Assembly (NCBI GenBank): GCA_038751255.1
Contig: JBCDGN010000032.1
Location: forward strand, 1 to 37,554
Length of the DNA: 37,554 bases
From: JANSYP01 sp038751255
GTDB taxonomy: Bacteria > Pseudomonadota > Alphaproteobacteria > Rhodobacterales > Rhodobacteraceae
Reading direction: 5' to 3'
The position numbers were made by a program, and so were the translations under genes. This document shows positions 32,306 through 37,554 of the stretch, one piece after another (position 1 is the first letter of the stretch; every line of letters starts with the position of its first letter). Below the pieces are notes generated by a model that saw only the letters and a list, made by a program, of their open reading frames with translations, did no database searches and was not told the origin of the DNA.

Positions 32306-33279
32306 TGGGTGCGCTCCGCAGATTTGAGGATGACACGGCCTGGGCTCCAGTTGGCGCGGGCGTTCAAGGCGATGGCGATGAGGATCGCCGCGCCGGAGAT
32401 AGCCAATTGCCAAAAGGGCGAGATATTGACGACAGGCAGGGCGTTCTTGATCACACCCAGAAAGAACGCCCCCAGCACCGCGCCGCTGACCGATCCGATC
32501 CCTCCGGCGATGGAGATACCGCCGATCACACAAGCCGCGACCACATCCAATTCAAATCCTCCCGCGATATCGACATAGGCGACCGCGTAGCGGGCAATCC
32601 AGAGATATCCCGTGAGCCCTGCCAGCATGCCTGAAATCACAAAGGCGATGCATTGGGTCCGGCCCACATCGATGCCGGTATAGGTCGCTGCATGCGGGTT
32701 TGACCCAGCCGCAAAGAAAGACCGACCCAGCGGCGTTCGCGCCATGACAACCCCCATGGCGGCAATCACCAGAATGGCGATCCAGCCCAGAACGGGAATG
32801 CCCATGACGCTGGTTCGCGGAAAGCCGGTGAACGCATCGCTCATCTCATGGGCATTGACCCATTGGCCATCGGAGATGACAAAGATGAAGCCGCGGAAGA
32901 TCGTCATCGTGCCCAAGGTAACGACGATGGAGGGGAGCTCTAGCTTCCAAACCAGAAGCCCGTTGATCGCGCCAAGCAGCGCGCCCAGACAAAGCGCGAT
33001 CAGCAATGTGAATAAGACCGGTAAGCCGGGCGCAATGGTGTTCAGCATCGCCACGACCATTCCGGTCAGCGCCAGGTTAGCCGCCACCGACAAATCAATG
33101 CAGCGCGTTAAGATTACCACCATCTGACCCAAGGCAAGGATGATCAAAGGCGCTGTGTCGGTGAAAACAGCGATCATGTTCTTCGGCGCGGCAAACCCGG
33201 GAAACCGCAGCGAAATCAAACAAATCAGTAAAAGCAAAACCCCGGCCAGCAGGCTCTCGCGGCGCTTCAAAAGGGTCAT
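32302..33279 (-). CDS. rhaP: Rhamnose ABC permease
   Basis: A 325-residue RbsC-type permease with MVVILTRCIDLSVAANLALTGMV, LPSIVVTLGTMTIFRGFIFVI, TYTGIDVGRTQCIAFVISGMLAGLTG, and CVIGGISIAGGIGSVSGAVLGAFFLG. Together with rhaQ it forms a heterodimeric channel for L-rhamnose. It overlaps the ATPase gene upstream and rhaQ downstream by four bases each. Confidence 0.9.
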   Translation of the reverse strand: MTLLKRRESLLAGVLLLLICLISLRFPGFAAPKNMIAVFTDTAPLIILALGQMVVILTRCIDLSVAANLALTGMVVAMLNTIAPGLPVLFTLLIALCLGALLGAINGLLVWKLELPSIVVTLGTMTIFRGFIFVISDGQWVNAHEMSDAFTGFPRTSVMGIPVLGWIAILVIAAMGVVMARTPLGRSFFAAGSNPHAATYTGIDVGRTQCIAFVISGMLAGLTGYLWIARYAVAYVDIAGGFELDVVAACVIGGISIAGGIGSVSGAVLGAFFLGVIKNALPVVNISPFWQLAISGAAILIAIALNARANWSPGRVILKSAERTQ

Positions 33280-34793
33280 GCCGCCTCCGCCGTGGCCAGA
33301 CCCGCCGCGTGTCGCACCAGCGTTTCCGGCGAAAGCGCGTCCCTTGGCAGTGTCGCAGCGATGCGTCCTTCGCGCATGACGACCACGCGATCAGACATGC
33401 CGAGGATCTCGGGGATTTCAGAGCTCACCATAATGACGGCAAGACCGCGGGCGGCAAGCTCTGCCATGAAATCATGCACGGCAGCCTTAGAGCCGATATC
33501 AATGCCCTTGGTCGGTTCATCGAGGATGATCATCCGGGGCTCCGTGGCAAGCCATTTCGCGATCACCACCTTCTGCTGGTTGCCGCCCGAAAGCGCCCCG
33601 ACGGTTGTGTCGAGCGACGCGGCGCGCAGGTCGAGCCTTTGGGTGTAGTCTCGGGTTAAGGCAAATTCCTTCGCCAGTTGCAGAAAGCCGTTCTTTGAAA
33701 GACGCCCAAGCGAGGGCAGCGTGACGTTTTGAAAGATCGGCAATGCCGCAATGGTACCTTGCTTGCCGCGATCTTCGGGCACATAGACGAGACCCGCTTC
33801 AATCGCATCGGCGGGCGAGCGGAGAGTTCTTTCTTGGCCGTCTATCTCTAGGACCCCGCGAGAGGGCTTGGTCAGACCTATCAGCGCTTGCATGAATTCG
33901 GAGCGCCCTGCGCCAACGAGCCCATAAAACCCAAGGATCTCGCCTTCGCGAAGACCAAAGCTGATATCTTCGAACTCGGTGGGATGGCTGAGACCGGAAA
34001 CGTTCAGGATTTCATTGCCGATTGTGGGCGTTCGCTTGGGAAAGATCTGATCAACTGCGCGACCGACCATCATTTGGACAAGCTGCGCCTCCGTCACCTC
34101 GGCCATCTGACCTTGTCCGACAAATTGCCCATCGCGGAAAACAGTGTAGCGGTCGGCGATGCGGAAAACCTCATCGAATTTGTGCGAGATGAAGAGGATT
34201 GCCTTGCCCTGGTTTTTAAGTGCCTCGACCAGCTCGTATAGCTCTTCGATTTCTTTGTGGCTCAGCGAAGCGGTGGGTTCATCCATGATCACCACCTGGG
34301 CCTCGATCGATAAAGCCCGCGAGATCGCCACCAGATGTTTCGACGCGATGCCAAGGTCTTTGAGCAAGACACTGGGATCAATCTGAGCGCCTATCCCGTC
34401 GAGGATTTTGCCTGCGTGCCGTTGCATAGCAGTCCGATCGATGAGCCCCCAACGGCCCTTTGGTGCGTGGCCGAGAAAGATATTCTCGGCGACAGTGAGG
34501 TCGTCAAAAAGAACAGTTTCTTGGTGGATCGCGGTGACGCCAGCACGGGCGGCATCTTGTGGTGTTGGGAACCGGACGGGGGTGCCGTCTAATAGGATTT
34601 CACCTGCATCCGGCTGATAGATCCCTGTGAGACATTTCACGATGGTCGATTTTCCGGCGCCGTTTTCGCCGATCAGCGCCGTGACTTGCCCAGGGTAAAG
34701 TTCTAGTCGCACCCCGTCCAAAGCGCGTGTGCCAGGAAAGGTTTTGACGATGTCTTTCAGCGCCAAAACAGGTTCGGGCCCTTGGTCAGTCAT
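33276..34793 (-). CDS. rhaT: Rhamnose ABC transporter ATP-binding protein (two-domain, RbsA type)
   Basis: A 505-residue tandem ATPase. The first domain has Walker A GENGAGKST (42-50) and Walker B VVIMDEPTASLS. The second has the degenerate P-loop GLVGAGRSE, signature LSGGNQQKVVIAKWL and Walker B MIILDEPTKGIDIG, as usual for monosaccharide importers in which only one site is fully active. I start at the ATG at 34793 (MTDQGPEP), which has AAGAGG seven bases upstream; the frame continues to 34844 without support. RhaT here is the rhizobial ABC ATPase name, not the E. coli rhamnose-proton symporter of the same symbol. Confidence 0.92.
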   Translation of the reverse strand: MTDQGPEPVLALKDIVKTFPGTRALDGVRLELYPGQVTALIGENGAGKSTIVKCLTGIYQPDAGEILLDGTPVRFPTPQDAARAGVTAIHQETVLFDDLTVAENIFLGHAPKGRWGLIDRTAMQRHAGKILDGIGAQIDPSVLLKDLGIASKHLVAISRALSIEAQVVIMDEPTASLSHKEIEELYELVEALKNQGKAILFISHKFDEVFRIADRYTVFRDGQFVGQGQMAEVTEAQLVQMMVGRAVDQIFPKRTPTIGNEILNVSGLSHPTEFEDISFGLREGEILGFYGLVGAGRSEFMQALIGLTKPSRGVLEIDGQERTLRSPADAIEAGLVYVPEDRGKQGTIAALPIFQNVTLPSLGRLSKNGFLQLAKEFALTRDYTQRLDLRAASLDTTVGALSGGNQQKVVIAKWLATEPRMIILDEPTKGIDIGSKAAVHDFMAELAARGLAVIMVSSEIPEILGMSDRVVVMREGRIAATLPRDALSPETLVRHAAGLATAEAA

Positions 34794-34831
34794 CGCCACG
34801 CCTCTTGTTGAGGGTTGGTAGATGGGATGGA

Positions 34832-34851
34832 GACAAGGCCGCACCCTTGCC
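34832..34851 (-). other. Small stem-loop between rhaS and rhaT
   Basis: GACAAGG (34832-34838) and CCTTGCC (34845-34851) can form a 7-bp stem with one G-U pair and a 6-base loop in the 80-base gap after the receptor gene. It is at the position where sugar and solute importer operons often have a hairpin that keeps receptor mRNA more abundant. It is weak and unproven. Confidence 0.35.
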
Positions 34852-34873
34852 TCCGGTTCGTCAACTCAAAGGA

Positions 34874-35863
34874 TCAGAATATGTCCTTGAAGTCTTCAAT
34901 GTTAGAGGAGTCGTAAATGAACGGATCCGCCATGGCGCCTTCGGAGTTTTCGTCCAACGTCACATCGCCGATCCGGCCCATGCTGATGCTGGCACCAGGA
35001 CCGGCTTCGGCCTGACCGCTGGCAAGGCCATGGGCGATCATGGTGGCTGCGTAGCCTAAATCAATCGGGTTCCAAATCGCGAAAGATTGCGAGGCGCCGG
35101 AATCGATAGCGCCCGCCATTTCCGATGGCAGCCCCAACCCTGTGACATTCACCTCACCGATCTTTCCAGCGTCGGCAACTGCTTGAGCCGCGGCCACGAT
35201 GCCCACCGAGGTCGGCGCGATGATCGCGTCGAGATCTGGATAGGACTGCATCAGCCCCTGTGCTTCGCGGTAGGATTTGTCTGCCAGATCATCGCCATAG
35301 ACGGTGGCGACGAGGTTGATGTTGGGATAGTCCGACATCACCTTTTTCATCTCGTCGATCCAGATGTTCTGGTTCGTTGCCGTGCTTGTTGCTGACAAAA
35401 GCGCGACGTCACCGCCCTCTGGCAGGTGGTCGGCCGCAAGCTTGATGATCATGTTGCCGATGAGTGGGTTCGAAGAGGGATTAAGATGCATTTGACGCCC
35501 ATCGGGCGCGACGCCTGAGTCCCAAGAGATGACGGTGATCCCGCGATCCATTGCTTTTTTCAGCGTCGGCACCAGCGCATCGGCATCATTGGCTGAGATG
35601 GCAATCGCGTCGACCTTTTGTGCGATCAGGGAATTGATCACCTCGATCTGGCCTTCCGCTGTCGTATCAGTGGGGCCGGTATAGATGATCTCAACGTCAC
35701 CGAGCTCTGAGGCGGCTTCTTCGGCGCCTTTGGCCGCGGCCTCGAAAAACCCAATCCCAAGCGCTTTGACAACCAAAGCGATGCGCATATCATCAGCTTG
35801 GGCGGTTCCTACCATCATTGAAAGCGCTGCCGCACCGGTCAGCACAGTGTTCCAGAGTTTCAT
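34874..35863 (-). CDS. rhaS: Rhamnose ABC transporter substrate-binding protein
   Basis: A 329-residue periplasmic sugar-binding protein (Peripla_BP_4 type). The signal peptide is MKLWNTVLTGAAALSMMVGTAQA. The mature start MRIALVVKALGIGFFEAAAKGAEEAASELG is typical of RbsB/RhaS receptors, followed by VDAIAISANDADALVPTLKKAMDRGITVISWDSGV and DAIIAPTSVGIVAAAQAV. GGGAGGAAA precedes the ATG. It follows the regulator gene rhaR after 50 bases on the same strand. The symbol follows the rhizobial operon; it is not the E. coli AraC-type activator RhaS. Confidence 0.9.
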   Translation of the reverse strand: MKLWNTVLTGAAALSMMVGTAQADDMRIALVVKALGIGFFEAAAKGAEEAASELGDVEIIYTGPTDTTAEGQIEVINSLIAQKVDAIAISANDADALVPTLKKAMDRGITVISWDSGVAPDGRQMHLNPSSNPLIGNMIIKLAADHLPEGGDVALLSATSTATNQNIWIDEMKKVMSDYPNINLVATVYGDDLADKSYREAQGLMQSYPDLDAIIAPTSVGIVAAAQAVADAGKIGEVNVTGLGLPSEMAGAIDSGASQSFAIWNPIDLGYAATMIAHGLASGQAEAGPGASISMGRIGDVTLDENSEGAMADPFIYDSSNIEDFKDIF

Positions 35864-35913
35864 TTGCTTTCCTCCCTTGGTGGCCCCGATGTGCGAGGCT
35901 CTTCGAATTGTCT

Positions 35914-36714
35914 TTATGAAGCTGCCTCGATCTCTGAGGCGTTCACGTGCGTGACGATGACGCGAATATCGGCCGCCTCCAGCATCGCTGCAGCACGGTC
36001 GCCAATCCCTTCATCTGTGATCAAAGTGTCCACACGATCCAACCCACACAGGACCAGCGCGGAGCGGTTTTCGAATTTCGAACTGTCGACAAGGACGACC
36101 AATTCATCGGCCTGGCCGATCAATTTTTGTTCTGCCTGGATGAGCAAAGGGTCGGCTTCCATCAGACCCAACGGTCCAACCCCTTGCGCGCCGATAAACA
36201 TCCGACGCGCGTAGAAGTTCTTGGTCACATCGTTCTCAAAAGGTGAGAGAACAATGTTTTGTTCACGGTAGACCGTTCCACCGGACAGCATGATGGTATT
36301 CTTTGAGTTCTTCAGCAGATGCTCTGCGATCGGAAAGGAATTGGTGAAGATCTGCAGGCGCCGCGAGGCGAGTGGATGAACCATCTGAAAGGTTGTGGTA
36401 CCGCCATTGATGATGATCGGCTCACCTTCGTCGCAGAGCGCCACAGCGGCACCGGCGATGGCACGCTTTTGCGCGATCCTGAGCGTTTCGTTCACTGAGA
36501 ACGGACGTCCCGCGAGCCCGGGCAACTGATTGGGATTGAGCGCTTCTGCCCCTCCGCGAATACGTCGAAGCTTTTTCTGCACATGCAACGCTGCGATGTC
36601 CCGACGAATGGTTGCTTCTGAGGCGCCGGTCAGCGCGCAGAGCTCGGTCACAGTGGCCACGGGGCGGTCCTGAACCGCTGATAAGATCACCCTATGGCGT
36701 TCCTTTTCGTGCAT
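35914..36714 (-). CDS. rhaR: DeoR-family regulator of rhamnose genes
   Basis: A 266-residue DeoR-type repressor. The N-terminal HTH is VATVTELCALTGASEATIRRDIAALHVQKKLRRIRGGA (about 18-56), and the C-terminal sugar-phosphate sensor domain has PIIINGGTTTFQMVHPLA, TNSFPIAEHL, MLSGGTVY and LVVLVDSSKFENRSALVLCGL. The ATG at 36714 is preferred over GTG 36717 because GAGGAGG lies five bases upstream of the ATG. It is the first gene of the minus-strand operon, and its promoter lies in the repeat array at 36751-36831. DeoR proteins usually respond to phosphorylated sugars, here probably rhamnulose 1-phosphate or a related compound. Confidence 0.92.
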   Translation of the reverse strand: MHEKERHRVILSAVQDRPVATVTELCALTGASEATIRRDIAALHVQKKLRRIRGGAEALNPNQLPGLAGRPFSVNETLRIAQKRAIAGAAVALCDEGEPIIINGGTTTFQMVHPLASRRLQIFTNSFPIAEHLLKNSKNTIMLSGGTVYREQNIVLSPFENDVTKNFYARRMFIGAQGVGPLGLMEADPLLIQAEQKLIGQADELVVLVDSSKFENRSALVLCGLDRVDTLITDEGIGDRAAAMLEAADIRVIVTHVNASEIEAAS

Positions 36715-36750
36715 CACAGCCTCCTCGTGTTGGAAATACTGCGACTCAAA

Positions 36751-36831
36751 TCAATCAATGTCAATCATAAACGCGCATATACGTCTTTCTGCACCTGCAT
36801 AATGATTGCTTATGATTGTTTATGATTGACA
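36751..36831. promoter_or_regulatory. Divergent rhaR/rhaD promoter with 10-bp-spaced operator repeats
   Basis: Two inverted units on the left (TCAATCAATG at 36751-36760, TCAATCATAA at 36761-36770) face three units on the right (ATGATTGCTT at 36802-36811, ATGATTGTTT at 36812-36821, ATGATTGACA at 36822-36831). The inner-left and outer-right units form a 14-bp perfect inverted repeat, TGTCAATCATAAAC (36759-36772) and GTTTATGATTGACA (36818-36831). Each contains TTGACA, a consensus -35 box, pointing outwards. CAGTAT on the minus strand, 17 bases on, could be the rhaR -10; the rhaD -10 is weak (CAAATT). The phasing of one helical turn suggests cooperative binding of the DeoR-type RhaR on one DNA face, covering both promoters. 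Confidence 0.7.
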
Positions 36832-36903
36832 AAGAGGTGATTGCCGGTCCAAATTGCATGACGTCTGGCAGGCTCAGATGTTGCACGATTGGGAGGATCG
36901 CCA

Positions 36904-37554
36904 ATGCAAATAGCACCCCTGCGGCTCGCCTCTTTGTGGGACGACGCCCATGCCGCCAGCATGTCGGAGCCTGAGAAACTGCTTTATCGCTCAAACCTTC
37001 TGGGCTCCGACAAGCGCATCACAAATTACGGTGGTGGCAATACCTCGGCCAAGGTGATGGCGCCCGATCCACTTTCAGCAGACTTGGTCGAAGTCTTATG
37101 GGTCAAAGGATCCGGCGGTGATGTCGGCTCCATCAAGATGGATGGATTTGCGACGCTCTATATAGACAAACTCCGCGCCTTGAAGAGAAAGTACCGCGGC
37201 GTTGAATTTGAGGATGAAATGGTTGGCTATCTGCCTCATTGCACCTTCAATCTCAATCCACGTGCGGCCTCTATCGACACCCCGTTGCACGCCTATGTCC
37301 CACAGAAACATGTTGATCATATGCATCCCGATGCAATATCGCGATCGCGGCCTCTAAGACTTCCAACGCGCTGACCCAGCAGATTTTTGGTGATGAAATC
37401 GGTTGGCTGCCATGGAAGCGACCGGGATACGAGCTGGGTCTCTGGCTTGAAAAATTCTGCTTAGAAAACCCTCAAGCCAAAGGTGTGGTTCTTGAAAGCC
37501 ATGGTCTCTTCACTTGGGCCGATGATGCGAAAGACTGCTATGAGTTGACGCTTG
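36904..37554 (+). pseudogene. rhaD: Rhamnulose-1-phosphate aldolase/dehydrogenase, frameshifted and cut by window end
   Basis: This is the N-terminal part of the large bifunctional RhaD (class II aldolase domain followed by a short-chain dehydrogenase), which splits rhamnulose 1-phosphate and oxidises lactaldehyde. The start at 36904 has GGAGG seven bases upstream. The protein reads well (ITNYGGGNTSAKV, EVLWVKGSGGDVGSIK) up to the zinc-site HVDHMHPDA. The frame then fails and stops at 37372-37374. Deleting one base at about 37336-37339 explains it: in the next frame, from 37341 to the end, the family sequence continues without a stop (AIAASK-like, GDEIGWLPWKRPGYELGLWLEKF, then LESHGLFTW with the third zinc His). 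The restored frame is well conserved, so either a very recent mutation or a base-call error. The downstream part is outside the window. Confidence 0.8.

Noticed and set aside
34874..36714. E. coli-type rhaS/rhaR AraC activators
   Set aside because: The genes here are a periplasmic binding protein and a DeoR repressor; only the symbols coincide with the E. coli names.
1..37554. CRISPR arrays, tRNA or rRNA genes, phage or transposase genes
   Set aside because: I looked for regularly spaced repeats, cloverleaf-like stems and transposase-like proteins and found none that could be supported.

Overview
The window looks like chromosomal or large-replicon DNA of a marine-type alphaproteobacterium of the Rhodobacterales (Roseobacter group). 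The inference rests on a VPLPA-CTERM sorting signal at the left end, a moderately GC-rich genome packed with ABC importers for small organic solutes, a Rhizobium-type ABC rhamnose operon, a TMAO-demethylase-like DUF1989-GcvT protein and a beta-keto acid cleavage enzyme. No rRNA, tRNA, CRISPR array, phage gene or intact insertion sequence was seen. The whole stretch is a mosaic of catabolic cassettes, most of them an importer plus enzymes with a local regulator.

Layout. (1) 58-2593: a secreted, surface-sorted VPLPA-CTERM protein with a strong hairpin behind it, a LuxR-type regulator, and a divergent PanB-like TIM-barrel protein that lacks the usual metal ligands. (2) 2932-9944: a peptide/nickel-type ABC importer on the minus strand (binding protein, DppB-like permease, a fused DppC-DppD protein, DppF-like ATPase), a divergent DUF1028 gene, and a GntR/FadR-type regulator. 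Four copies of a TNATCATGATNA palindrome lie in the two control regions. (3) 10190-20671: a LysR regulator and, divergently, a run of nine genes: maleylacetate reductase, a LivKGFHM-type importer, a TfdB-like flavin monooxygenase, hydroxyquinol 1,2-dioxygenase and a BKACE (DUF849) enzyme. Read together this is uptake of an aromatic compound, hydroxylation to hydroxyquinol, intradiol cleavage to maleylacetate, reduction to 3-oxoadipate, and possibly a CoA-transferase-independent last step by the BKACE enzyme.

(4) 20682-27208: a minus-strand cassette with a fold-type II PLP lyase (CuyA / D-cysteine desulfhydrase family), a glycine-betaine-type ABC importer (binding protein, CBS-containing ATPase, unusually long permease) and an alpha/beta hydrolase, with a divergent LysR regulator. 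(5) 27205-29526: a DUF1989-GcvT fusion resembling trimethylamine N-oxide demethylase (Tdm). (6) 29602-37554: the rhamnose system rhaR-S-T-P-Q-U-K on the minus strand and rhaD divergently on the plus strand, in the same order as the known Rhizobium leguminosarum rha locus. Between them lies a striking array of TGATTGA repeats spaced 10 bp apart. rhaD carries an apparent one-base deletion near its zinc-site motif and runs off the window.

Most neighbouring genes in each cassette overlap by 1-8 bases, which supports co-transcription and translational coupling. Function calls rest on motifs read by eye, without database searches.
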